This document shows, piece after piece, positions 36,532 through 45,347 of a stretch of DNA of 64,000 nucleotides. A program made the position numbers and the translations under genes. The notes under the pieces were generated by a model. That model worked only from the letters and a program-made list of their open reading frames with translations. It was not told the DNA's origin and made no database searches. The first letter of the stretch is position 1. Each line of letters starts with the position of its first letter. The DNA is from Paenibacillus plantiphilus (GTDB lineage Bacteria > Bacillota > Bacilli > Paenibacillales > Paenibacillaceae): assembly GCF_927798095.1 (NCBI RefSeq), contig NZ_CAKMMF010000021.1, positions 1 through 64,000 on the forward strand. Direction: 5' to 3'.

Positions 36532-37359
36532 ATGGCCAAGGTGATTGCCCTTGCCAACCAGAAAGGCGGTGTGGGCAAAACAACGACAGCGGTCAACCTC
36601 GGCATCGGATTGGCTACGGAAGGAAACCGGGTGCTGCTGCTGGATGCTGATGCACAAGGCAATCTGACGGATTCGCTCGGCTTCCATGAGCCGGACAACC
36701 TCCCGGTATCGCTGGCGACGATGCTGCAAAAGTGTATGGCGGAAGAAGCCTATGATCCGGAGGAGGGGATTTTGCAGCATCATGAAGGCGTTGACCTGAT
36801 GCCCGGCAATATCGAACTGTCCGCCGTGGAAGTGGCGCTTGTCAACACGATGAGCCGGGAGACGATACTGCGCGGGTACGTGGATTCGGTAAAAGACAAC
36901 TACGACTATATCCTGATTGACTGCATGCCCAGCATGGGCATGATGACGATCAATGCGTTGGCTGCGGCAGATAGCGTCATTATTCCTGTCCAGGCGCATT
37001 ATTTGCCCGCAAAGGGCATGACACAGTTGTTGCAGACGGTTGCCCGCGTTCGCCGCCAGATCAACAAAAAGCTTGTGGTGGAGGGGGTGCTGCTCACGAT
37101 GGTAGACAGCCGTACCAATTTTGCCAAGGACATCTCATTCGTTCTGCGCCGTGATTACGGCGACAAGCTGCGTGTGTTTCAAACGGAAATCCCCTTATCG
37201 ATCCGCGCGGCGGAAACCAGCGCTCGCGGCAAAAGCATTTATTCGCATGATCCGAATGGACAAGTTGCCAAGGCATACGTTTCTTTAACAAGGGAGGTGC
37301 AGGGTATTGGCAGCGAAAGAAGACAGACGCGCCAGCATAAAGCTGACCACAGTCGATGA
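36532..37359 (+). CDS. ParA/Soj-type ATPase of a Tn1549-like conjugative element
   Basis: 275-residue Walker-type partition ATPase: deviant Walker A QKGGVGKTTTAVNLG, LLLDADAQGNLTD, and DYILIDCMPSMGMM. Sequence style and the coupled ParB gene are those of Tn1549-family integrative elements. GC-richer than the preceding locus, indicating separate origin. GAGAGGAG precedes the ATG. Overlaps the parB-like gene by 53 bases. Confidence 0.85.
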   Translation: MAKVIALANQKGGVGKTTTAVNLGIGLATEGNRVLLLDADAQGNLTDSLGFHEPDNLPVSLATMLQKCMAEEAYDPEEGILQHHEGVDLMPGNIELSAVEVALVNTMSRETILRGYVDSVKDNYDYILIDCMPSMGMMTINALAAADSVIIPVQAHYLPAKGMTQLLQTVARVRRQINKKLVVEGVLLTMVDSRTNFAKDISFVLRRDYGDKLRVFQTEIPLSIRAAETSARGKSIYSHDPNGQVAKAYVSLTREVQGIGSERRQTRQHKADHSR

Positions 37360-38377
37360 TTTGTTTACGACGGAAGAAACTCGGAATGCAGTACAGAAGG
37401 AACAGATCAAGGACATTCCTCTGGCGGAGATCAGCGATTTCCTCGATCATCCTTTCAAGGTAAAGGCGGACGATGCGATGCTGGAAATGGTGGAAAGCGT
37501 CAAGCAATATGGGGTGCTGGTGCCTGTACTGGTACGCCCCAAAACGGATGGCGGCTATGAAATGGTGGCCGGGCATCGGCGAAAGAAGGCCAGTGAAATG
37601 GCGGGGGTAGAGTCGATTCCATACCTGATTCGGGATTTGGATGACGATCAGGCCACGATTATTATGGTAGACAGTAACTTGCAACGGGAGCATGTGGCTC
37701 CGAGTGAAAAGGCGTTCGCCTACAGGATGAAGCTGGATGCCATGAAAAGGCAAGGCCAACGCAGCGATCTAACTTCCGCCCAAGTTGGGCGGAAGTTAGG
37801 CGGTAAGGAATCAAGGGAACTGTTGGCTGAGCAAGTTGGAGAAAGTAAAAATCAAATCTCACGCTACATCCGTCTAACCGAACTTCTGCCTCCCATTCTC
37901 GAAATGGTAGACAACAAGGACATGGCCTTTAGTCCTGCCGTTGAAATTTCTTACTTGGCCGAGAAAGAACAGCAAGCCCTGTTGGAAACGATGCAGGCCG
38001 AGGAGTGTACGCCTTCGCTTGCGCAGGCGCAGCGAATGAAAAAGCTCAGCCAGGACGGCAAGCTGAACGGGGATGTCATCTTCGGCATTTTGACCGAAGA
38101 GAAGCCCAATCAGAAGGAGAAGCTGACGATCCGCAACGAACGAGTAGACAAGTTCTTCCCGCAAGATTTTACCGCACAGGAAAAGGAAGACCTGCTTGTG
38201 CAGTTGTTGGAGAACTGGTATCGCCGAAAACAGCGGGAACGCGAGCACGCGCATGTCGGTATAACCGCAAGCAACGTACAGTTTCTCTGCTTTGGAGACA
38301 TCACCGAGCATGCTGCAATGCCCGGAGGGTATGTTCAATTAATGTTAGTGATGCATGGTTGCGAATTTCGAGCGTAA
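37307..38377 (+). pseudogene. ParB-like protein, 3' end replaced by IS66 sequence
   Basis: TTG start at 37307 after GGGAGGTG. Recognisable ParB N-terminal nuclease-like/CTP domain (VKQYGVLVPVLVRP, MVAGHRRKKASEMAG, DSNLQREHVAPSEKAFA) and helix-turn-helix (ELLAEQVGESKNQISRYIRL). Homology runs to about ENWYRRKQREREHAH; from about 38249 the frame runs through antisense of the IS66 tnpB and tnpA genes, adding a foreign tail of about 40 residues. Only the last residues may be lost, so partial activity is possible. Confidence 0.75.
38249..38311 (-). pseudogene. IS66 tnpB fragment (first 21 codons)
   Basis: Reads MLGDVSKAEKLYVACGYTDM from 38311, the typical N-terminus of IS66 Orf2 (TnpB), and breaks off after the next Arg at the parB junction near 38249. 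The rest of tnpB and all of tnpC are absent. Confidence 0.75.
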
Positions 38378-38672
38378 CAGAGCCCATATGAACGATAATA
38401 TCCGATTCTGTTGATGCAGGATAAATAGGTTCATTCGATGTTCTTGGCATAGACAGGTCGACAGGCACGATCGTTCTCTGGTCAGAGTGAAGGGTAGGTA
38501 AAGCTTCGCATGCTGCTTCACGAACACGCTTTAGCCAATAGTAATAGCTCTTGGAGCTCACATGATGCTCCGTGCACCAAGCCTTGACCGTTTGACCACT
38601 GCCACGACAATTACGAATAATCTCCATCCATTTATTTAATCGATATTGCTTGGTGACTTCTTTCGTATTCAA
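38301..38672 (-). CDS. tnpA: IS66-family accessory protein TnpA (Orf1)
   Basis: 123 residues with the IS66 Orf1 helix-turn-helix: NKWMEIIRNCRGSGQTVKAW, then CTEHHVSSKSYYYWLKRVRE. The gene seems intact, but its element is not: tnpB is cut after 21 codons and the transposase gene is missing. Directly upstream lies a long inverted repeat (38687-38722). Confidence 0.85.
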   Translation of the reverse strand: MNTKEVTKQYRLNKWMEIIRNCRGSGQTVKAWCTEHHVSSKSYYYWLKRVREAACEALPTLHSDQRTIVPVDLSMPRTSNEPIYPASTESDIIVHMGSVTLEIRNHASLTLIEHTLRALQHAR

Positions 38673-38686
38673 TGCTAAACATCTCC

Positions 38687-38722
38687 TTTAGAGTTTTTCG
38701 ACTAAAGTCGAAAAACTCTAAA
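38687..38722. repeat. 17-bp perfect inverted repeat upstream of tnpA
   Basis: Arms TTTAGAGTTTTTCGACT (38687-38703) and AGTCGAAAAACTCTAAA (38706-38722) around AA. It would form a stable hairpin just before the IS66 tnpA ATG. It may be part of the IS end or a terminator protecting it from outside transcription. Confidence 0.75.
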
Positions 38723-38898
38723 GACTCTAGTCTAACAAAATTCTCTCAAAGTTTAGCAGTTGATTCTATACACCGTCTTATTTGACGCTTACGGTCTGTT
38801 AACATACAGTGTTGATTCATGAACAAAAAGACGACCGCCATTTAGGTTTCAGGCGGTCGCGTGATTATTTCGCAAACTTTCCTCTTTAGTTTAACAAT

Positions 38899-39936
38899 TT
38901 ATCCGTATAATGGGCTTTCTAACAGAATTATTTCTTTTGTTATGGGATTTAGCTCTACTTGACACCCGAGCGGTAAAATTAATTTGGGGTCTGTATGTCC
39001 GAAGTCAAAATCAACGATTATTGGCATATTGCCTACGCCGAACTCACCTTTTATGATTTCCAAGATTATCTCATTAAGTTTTTGTTTCTCTTCTTGGCTA
39101 TAATCTTTCGCTCTTCCAAAAATGACCCCTTTAATTTGCGAAAATATTCCTTGCATACCATAGTTCCGTAACATGTATCCAACTTGCATAGGTGAAGGCT
39201 TTTCTTCTGAAGTTTCGAAAAATAGGATTTTATCTTTCCAGAAAGATTCATTAGCCCAATAGATAGTTGATTTCATAAATTCTAATACTTCGATACATCC
39301 ACCCCACAAATACCCTTTCTCGGTGGAGCTTCCCTGTAAAAACGTCCATCCAGTCTCATTATTATAAAACTGTTGACACTCACCTAGCGTATCTAATTTG
39401 CTCCAATCTTTATATCCATTGGTCCATTTCTCAAATGGAGAATATGTATAAGGGAAACGACCTTGAAACAAAATCGCTTCTAAATGTTCAGTATATTTGG
39501 TTGGAAGGCTTTTTATTTGGGCTAAACCTGCCATAACAGAAGGTCCATAAAAAGTTACCATACCCAATTGGTTTAAATAAGTTAAAAAAGTAGTCGCGTC
39601 TGAAAAACCCATGATAAATTTGGGGTTTTTTAGGATTGTCTTTGTATCCAAAAACGGCAGTATTCTAACCGATTCATACCCGCCAATTGAAGTGATGATG
39701 CCATCTATACTCTCATCCTCGAAACATTTATTTATATCATCTGCACGAATTTGTGGATTTTTGTATAAATCATCTGGAGACATTCTTGCGGTTGGCATCT
39801 CAATAACTTCTAATCCCAAGTTATCTTGAAGATTTTTTATACCAAGCTCGTAGATATCTGGGAACAAATAAGGTAGACCATTTGAAGGTGAAATTATCGC
39901 TATTTTCGAACCAGACTTAAGTCTTTTGGGTTTTAT
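38899..39936 (-). CDS. S66-family serine carboxypeptidase (LD-carboxypeptidase / MccF-like)
   Basis: 345 residues from ATG 39936 after AGGAGGAAGAG. S66 features: IAIISPSNG near the start, SIGGYES, nucleophile S113 in GFSDATT, the glutamate in LFFETSEE and the histidine in FGHTDPKL. S66 enzymes cleave LD-peptide bonds of peptidoglycan fragments or detoxify microcin C-like peptide nucleotides (MccF). The overall style is closer to MccF-like proteins. Alone in the island with no toxin-immunity partner, so substrate is open. Confidence 0.82.
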   Translation of the reverse strand: MKPKRLKSGSKIAIISPSNGLPYLFPDIYELGIKNLQDNLGLEVIEMPTARMSPDDLYKNPQIRADDINKCFEDESIDGIITSIGGYESVRILPFLDTKTILKNPKFIMGFSDATTFLTYLNQLGMVTFYGPSVMAGLAQIKSLPTKYTEHLEAILFQGRFPYTYSPFEKWTNGYKDWSKLDTLGECQQFYNNETGWTFLQGSSTEKGYLWGGCIEVLEFMKSTIYWANESFWKDKILFFETSEEKPSPMQVGYMLRNYGMQGIFSQIKGVIFGRAKDYSQEEKQKLNEIILEIIKGEFGVGNMPIIVDFDFGHTDPKLILPLGCQVELNPITKEIILLESPLYG

Positions 39937-40104
39937 CATTGCTCTTCCTCCTAATATATTATTTCCTAATCTTACCATACAATTCTACTTGTAATAAGAA
40001 CAATCTTATTACAAATTTGAAGTCATGGATAATATCATAAGTGTCATTATTTTTAAAGCTTTCTTACCCCCTTGTATGGGCGATTATTTACATCTATCGA
40101 GTAT

Positions 40105-40428
40105 TCAAAAAAATCTCAGGCGCGTCAAGCAGTCATAAACTCTGTTATAGCTTGCGTTTGTAAGGTCTCCTTCAATATAGTTGAGGAAAAGCTTATGCAT
40201 ATCTGTTGTTCTAACCTTGACCGCCGCTGTTATCTCTTGCTTGTCTTTCCGCCCAAGCGTTTTCCATTCACGTTTTCCGTTGGTGATGCTTTTAAGTAAG
40301 CACCTAAAGCCTCTCATTTCATTCGTATTCGAGACAAACCGGAACCCTTCCATTTTAATAAAGTCCTGCTTTTCATATTCTGTTATCGGCTTAAGTTTGG
40401 GCTTCAATCGAAACTCAATTCTTGTCAA
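40105..40428 (-). CDS. Unknown protein, possibly coupled to the upstream small gene
   Basis: 107 residues; TTG start overlapping the TGA of the preceding gene (TTTGACAAG), implying translational coupling. No motif recognised (basic, EWKTLGRKDKQEITAAVKV). Located next to a decayed serine recombinase, so probably part of the same mobile element. Confidence 0.45.
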   Translation of the reverse strand: MTRIEFRLKPKLKPITEYEKQDFIKMEGFRFVSNTNEMRGFRCLLKSITNGKREWKTLGRKDKQEITAAVKVRTTDMHKLFLNYIEGDLTNASYNRVYDCLTRLRFF

Positions 40429-40625
40429 AGGTACAGAATCAACTCCGTGAACTTCTTTAAGTTGTTTCTGCTTGTTGTACTGACAGACCGTACATGCTGA
40501 CCTGATGACCGCCCCGTAGTATAAGGTTGTATTGTAACGATATTAGGATACTGTATCTTGATACGTTCTATTTCCTCAGTTGTTAAAGATGCAACGACTC
40601 TTAGCTTGTCTTTAATGATTCTCAT
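40425..40625 (-). CDS. Small unknown protein beside the recombinase
   Basis: 66 residues from ATG 40625 after AGGGATATGAAAGT. Contains LTTEEIERIKIQYPNIVTI and a polar C-terminus. Overlaps the following 107-residue gene by 4 bases. Family unknown; likely an accessory gene of the integrated element. Confidence 0.45.
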   Translation of the reverse strand: MRIIKDKLRVVASLTTEEIERIKIQYPNIVTIQPYTTGRSSGQHVRSVSTTSRNNLKKFTELILYL

Positions 40626-40749
40626 ACTTTCATATCCCTTCTGTCTGCTCTCCTATATTACTAGGAGAGTTTTCTTTATCTGTCGGTGCTTCTCTGATGC
40701 CCACCCGAGCCTTCACTTCGTGAAGTCTCATGTCAGCTTGATAGGTAAG

Positions 40750-41757
40750 GATGGCAAAAAAATAGGACGAAAAACCAGTATATATGGTGAGTTCAAAGGT
40801 TCTGTTCCTCCCTATGGGTACAGGATTCAACAAAGCAAGCTAATACTTGCTGATGATGACACACCGAACGTAGTCAAGCGAATCTATCGCATGTACCTTG
40901 AAGGAAAAGGCTTCGATTCAATCGCTAGAACACTGACACGTGAAGGATTGCCTACACCTGCGAAAGTTATAGGCAAAAAGAACGCAGGGTTATATTGGCA
41001 GGGTTCGTCAGTGAAGAAAATCCTCAGTAATCCTCATTATGTCGGAAACTTAGAGCAAGGTAGGCAGACGACAACTAGCGTAATCTGCAAGGAACGTTCA
41101 GAACTGCCAAAGGAACAGAGGATTGTGGTTGAAAACGCCCACCCTGCCATTATCTCTAAGGAAGACTTTGAAGCTGTTCAAAGGTACATGGAGGGAAGGA
41201 AGCGGCAACAGGCAAAGCCGAAAGCTAAAAAGCATCTGTACACGAATCATTTGTATTGTGCAGATTGTGGAAAGAGCCTATGGTACGTACAGTATCGTAA
41301 AGGTTACGTTTGTGGTAATTATTACAAGCATGGTAAGACAGCATGTAGCCAACACAGTGTTAAGGAAAAAGAACTTACTGGGGTAATCCTTGATGACTTG
41401 CGCCGCCTAGTAGCAACGCTTAATGAGAAAGAGTTTATGGGGCAACTAGAGTTCAAAGTCAAACAGGCGGCTAAACAAGCAGAGAGACAAGTACAGTCCT
41501 TGTGGAGACAAATTGAGAGGTTGAAAGAGGAAAAGAAGAACTTCATAAAACTTCTTGCCAGTGGAACGATAATGGAAGTTGACTATAAAAACGGCAGCAT
41601 GGAAAGTGTGTTGCGATTGAAAACGAACTAAAGAAGTACATGAGACTTGAAGAACTCACGCCAGAGATGCTTCATCGCTTGATAAGTAAGATTGTAGTCA
41701 AGGCGGATGGTACTGCGAACATTCATTATAAGTTCGCCGCCACCGCCGTTATTTAGG
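40750..41757 (+). pseudogene. Large serine recombinase, N-terminally truncated and frameshifted
   Basis: The recombinase domain is clear (EFKGSVPPYGYRI, KRIYRMYLEGKGFDSIARTL, SVKKILSNPHYVGNLEQG) and is followed by the zinc ribbon (CADCGKSL...CGNYYKHGKTAC) and a coiled coil. The resolvase catalytic domain with its serine is absent; upstream codons do not resemble it. Near 41610 a frameshift moves the C-terminal part (ENELKKYMRLEELTPEMLHRLI...) to another frame, ending at TAG 41755. It ends 28 bases before candidate attachment site 2, the usual place for such an integrase. Confidence 0.8.
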
Positions 41758-41770
41758 GCTTGTTATCAGT

Positions 41771-41821
41771 GACCGATACTCAAGTCATGTGGAGTGCTGT
41801 GTGTCGCTCGTAAGGAAGTAG
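41771..41821 (+). pseudogene. rlmCD-like tail with candidate attachment site 2
   Basis: Reads DRYSSHVECCVSLVRK then TAG, as the end of RlmCD-type methyltransferases does (HVE(C/T)VVLLxRK). The core CATGTGGAGTG is at 41786-41796. It lies right after the decayed recombinase, so it is read as a junction left by integration at the 3' end of an rlmCD gene. Confidence 0.55.
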
Positions 41822-42250
41822 TAGTTAAGAGTCGTATTTACCTGGATATTGAAGCCCAAATGTATGTAGTATTCAGGCTTCTGTGTTTGTGATGGTCAAA
41901 CGGGTCGACGAAAGTCGTGGAGGCTATGGCCCCCCTCGCAAAATCATGGGAGATATCCTCGAAGCAAGACGCCACATTGTGAAGTAAGAAAACGGCGTCT
42001 GAATCTACCGCTGTGATCGGTGAGTCTGCTTCGTTACCCCTTCCCTTCTTCTTGTTTAAAACTTGGGTTTGCACGTTAAATGAACCATCCGGGGCTGGAT
42101 GGTTTTTCTTACGTTCTAAAAAGGACCTCATTGTGATGTTTGTGTTCAACGCCTAGCAGATATTTGCAGGGTACATTTTCCTTTAATGATGATATTATTT
42201 GGATAATCAACGTGCTCATTGCGCTTTTGTAGATTGGGGTTGGGTTCATC
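41822..42250. other. Junction region between the two island segments
   Basis: No supported gene. A 31-codon frame (41892-41987, MVKRVDESRGGYGPPRK...) has no clear ribosome site. One terminator-like hairpin at 42083-42110. Base composition rises again toward the kinase gene. Confidence 0.5.
42083..42110 (+). terminator. Rho-independent terminator
   Basis: AACCATCC and GGATGGTT around GGGGCT, followed by TTTCTT. Confidence 0.8.
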
Positions 42251-44398
42251 ATGAGGGGTATTCTCCGATTCGGTTCTCGTACGATCTTGCTTTATATAGC
42301 TGCTGCCGTTGTTGTCGGTTTGGTTGCAAGCTATTCCGTCATCTCTGCACCGGATTCCCCTAAGTTCCAAAGTGAGAAAGGCATTCTGGATTTAACGCAG
42401 GTTCATGTCAGTGAGAATCCGCTAAAGTTAGCAGGGGAGTGGGAGTTCTACTGGCAAGAGCTGCTGTCGCCTAAGGATATACAGATTCGCTTAGCAAGGG
42501 ACGGAATTCATAACCGCTGGATCAGCATCCCGAACTCCTGGCTAGGCTATCGGCTAGATGATCAGCGGCTGAACGGTACAGGTTATGCAACCTTTCGAGT
42601 GGTCATTGAGCTTAGCGAGCAGGATAGGAATGAGCGACTTTCTCTGCGGCTGCCTACCATTTTTCATGCGTATAAATTATGGGCGAATGGCGAGCTGTTG
42701 GCGGAAGTCGGTGTGGTTGGTCGGGACAAGGGTAGAGTGACCCCTAATCTGACAACGAAGCAAGTGTTCATCCAGCTGGGGAATGACAGGCTGGAGTTGG
42801 TTATGCAGGTAGCGAACTTCCATCATAAGCGAGGCGGCATCACCAAGTATATCGAGCTGGGCGGAAGTGATGCGTTAACGGTCAGAACAAATCTTAGAAT
42901 TGCCGCTGAAATGTTCATCACCGCAAGCCTGCTGGTCATTGGCGTGTATCACCTGCTGTTGTTCGCCCTGCGACGCAAAGACAGGGCACCATTATTCTTT
43001 GGTCTGTTCACCCTAATGTTCAGTATCCGCTCGTTGCTGGTCGGCGAGCTATTGCTCACACAGTTGTGGCCGACTTTTCCGTGGGAATTGCAGTTCAAGA
43101 TCGAGTATCTGATTTTATGCAGCGGTGGGTACATCATCACGATGTACTCTGATTGCATCTTTCCAAATTATATATCGCAGTGGTTCCGGCGTAGCACGCG
43201 GATTGTAACCGGCGCATTCTGTATCGTTGTTGTGGCGACCCCTGCCATTATCTATACAAAAATGTTACCGATGATCGGTGTGATCGTTGTTCTACATATG
43301 GTTTATCTGATGGTTGGGCTGATCCAAGCGGCTTTGCGGCGTATGGAGGGAGCGCTGATCTTCCTGCTGGTGTCGGTGGTTGCTTTAGTTACGGTTATCA
43401 ACGATTTTTTATATTACAACGAATGGTCGCTGATTGGAGATACATCTCCGCTTGGTCTGTTGGTGTTTACGATCGCACAGATGATTTTGCTTTCTTCGAG
43501 ATTTACGAGGGCGGCATCGAACGAGGAGAGAATTGCACGTGAGCTGCAGGACGCTAACAACAAGCTGACCGAAATGAATATGAATTTGGAACGGATCGTA
43601 CAGGAACGGACACAGGCCTTATCCGCAGCTCACGATGATCTCCGAACTTCGTATGACCGGTTGCTTCACTCCGAGCAAGGGAGGAAGAAGCTTCTTGCCT
43701 ATATTACGCATGATCTGCGCATGCCGCTGTCCAGCATGCTTGGTTATGTCGAGGCTGTGCAGGACATGGTTAAGCCGGAGCGCAATGAACAGTACCTGAA
43801 GTATATCCGGGACAATACGATAAGGATTAACCGCATGATCGAGGAGTTGTCCTTCTTGTCGCTTTTGGAGACGGGACAAGTTTCGTACCGAATGGAGCCG
43901 GTTTATGTGATTCACTTCTTGCGTGGTTTTTTTGAACAATATGAGCTGGTCGTGCGTGACGCAGGGCTCAATTTCATGCTGGATATCGGAGATGCGGAAG
44001 ATCAACGACCTAACTTGCCTGTTGTCGAGATGGATGCGCAAAGATTAGAGCAGGCTTTGTTTAATCTAGTGTCGAATGCGATGAAGTTCACCTCTAAGGG
44101 GGGGCTGGTGCGTATTGCGCTAGCTGTGGACGAGGCGAATGATACCCGCAATGCGATAATTAGCGTACAAGATTCTGGCACGGGTATTCCTCCAGATCAG
44201 CTTGAGCAAATCTTCGATCGCAATTACAAGTATGATCGACCGGGCGTGGAGAAGGGAGTAGAGGGCAGCGGGCTCGGGCTGGCGATTTGCAGGGAAATCG
44301 TACAAGCGCATGGAGGGACGGTTCGAGCGGAGAGCGACGGCAAGACGGGGTCGATATTCTATGTATCGCTTCCTTGTATTGTAAATGAAGGAAGGTGA
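42251..44398 (+). CDS. 7TMR-DISM-type sensor histidine kinase
   Basis: 715 residues. Signal/anchor segment at 10-30; extracytoplasmic domain of 7TMR-DISM extracellular type (LAGEWEFYWQELLSP, WISIPNSW, GTGYATFRVVIEL); about seven membrane helices from about 220 to 420; a coiled coil; HisKA with H487 in ITHDLRMPLSSMLGY; HATPase_c with NLVSNAMKF, DSGTGIP and GSGLGLAI. Such sensors usually detect carbohydrates or other small ligands. Its stop overlaps the regulator gene frame. GC-rich relative to segment A, so it looks native to this genus. Confidence 0.88.
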   Translation: MRGILRFGSRTILLYIAAAVVVGLVASYSVISAPDSPKFQSEKGILDLTQVHVSENPLKLAGEWEFYWQELLSPKDIQIRLARDGIHNRWISIPNSWLGYRLDDQRLNGTGYATFRVVIELSEQDRNERLSLRLPTIFHAYKLWANGELLAEVGVVGRDKGRVTPNLTTKQVFIQLGNDRLELVMQVANFHHKRGGITKYIELGGSDALTVRTNLRIAAEMFITASLLVIGVYHLLLFALRRKDRAPLFFGLFTLMFSIRSLLVGELLLTQLWPTFPWELQFKIEYLILCSGGYIITMYSDCIFPNYISQWFRRSTRIVTGAFCIVVVATPAIIYTKMLPMIGVIVVLHMVYLMVGLIQAALRRMEGALIFLLVSVVALVTVINDFLYYNEWSLIGDTSPLGLLVFTIAQMILLSSRFTRAASNEERIARELQDANNKLTEMNMNLERIVQERTQALSAAHDDLRTSYDRLLHSEQGRKKLLAYITHDLRMPLSSMLGYVEAVQDMVKPERNEQYLKYIRDNTIRINRMIEELSFLSLLETGQVSYRMEPVYVIHFLRGFFEQYELVVRDAGLNFMLDIGDAEDQRPNLPVVEMDAQRLEQALFNLVSNAMKFTSKGGLVRIALAVDEANDTRNAIISVQDSGTGIPPDQLEQIFDRNYKYDRPGVEKGVEGSGLGLAICREIVQAHGGTVRAESDGKTGSIFYVSLPCIVNEGR

Positions 44399-44402
44399 CG
44401 GT

Positions 44403-45110
44403 GTGGTGGACACTCATAAAATAATGATCGTCGATGATGATCCCCATATATGCGAGATTGTTCAGGTGTATTGCGAGAGGGAGGGTTTCATATCCTCCTA
44501 CAGTCATAGCGGGACAGAAGCCATGAAGCTGCTTGCGTCTTTCGAGCCAGATTTGATTGTACTGGATGTCATGCTGGCTAATGAAAATGGTATTGATTGG
44601 TGCATGAACGCACGTAGCTACACGAATGCGCCGATCGTGTTTCTGAGCAGCCGTGAGGAAGACGAGGTGAAAATCAGCGCATTATCCTATGGGGGCGACG
44701 ATTATGTGACGAAGCCGTTCAGTCCGGGAGTACTCATGGCCAAGATCAAGGCTCATCTTCGCAGAGTGTCGTCGGGCAGAAGGGATCAACTGCTAGAGTT
44801 ACCGGGATTAACACTAGATTTCTACGCGCAGTCCGTCATCATGAGGGGAGAAACTATCTTTTTAACTAAAAAAGAGTTCGGTCTACTGTCCTATATGGCA
44901 CAAAACGTCAATCGTGTCGTTAGTAGTGACGCGTTGTTCCAGGTTACTTGGGGAATGGAGAGTTTGGAGGATATCAGAACGGTCGCTGTACACATCAGTA
45001 ATTTACGCAAAAAAATCGAGGCTGACCCTGCCAATCCTGAGAGAATATTTACGATTCGAGGGGCCGGATATATGCTGGTTGCCAGAAGTGCGCTGCAAGC
45101 GCGAACATAG
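44403..45110 (+). CDS. OmpR-family response regulator
   Basis: 235 residues. Receiver domain with IMIVDDDPHICEIV, phosphoacceptor aspartate in LIVLDVMLANENG, and VTKPFSPGVLMAK; C-terminal winged helix with LTKKEFGLLSYMAQN and VAVHISNLRKKIE. GTG 44403 follows GAAGGAAGG; an in-frame ATG at 44385 lies inside the kinase gene. Partner of the preceding kinase. A terminator follows at 45211. Confidence 0.9.
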   Translation: MVDTHKIMIVDDDPHICEIVQVYCEREGFISSYSHSGTEAMKLLASFEPDLIVLDVMLANENGIDWCMNARSYTNAPIVFLSSREEDEVKISALSYGGDDYVTKPFSPGVLMAKIKAHLRRVSSGRRDQLLELPGLTLDFYAQSVIMRGETIFLTKKEFGLLSYMAQNVNRVVSSDALFQVTWGMESLEDIRTVAVHISNLRKKIEADPANPERIFTIRGAGYMLVARSALQART

Positions 45111-45210
45111 CGTTAAGGTTGGCGGTGTCAACGATTGAAATCCGTGGCAGGAGCAGTCAGTCCCCTGGCACTGTCACCCCATTAAAACCTAAAGATCGAA
45201 TGCATTAAAA

Positions 45211-45248
45211 AATAGCGGTGAAGGGATAACCTCCCTTACACCGCTATT
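45211..45248. terminator. Bidirectional terminator between convergent genes
   Basis: AATAGCGGTG and CACCGCTATT, with an inner AGGG/CCCT extension. A-rich sequence on the left gives a T-tract for the minus strand. It separates the response regulator from the convergent SLH gene. Confidence 0.75.
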
Positions 45249-45347
45249 GTGCTAGTTTAAATCATATTTTCGTTCGAGAGCTGCCCTGAGCTCAATGTTG
45301 AATGTGCGAACCCTTAGCAGTGTTACGATTATGACCTTCCTTAATCC

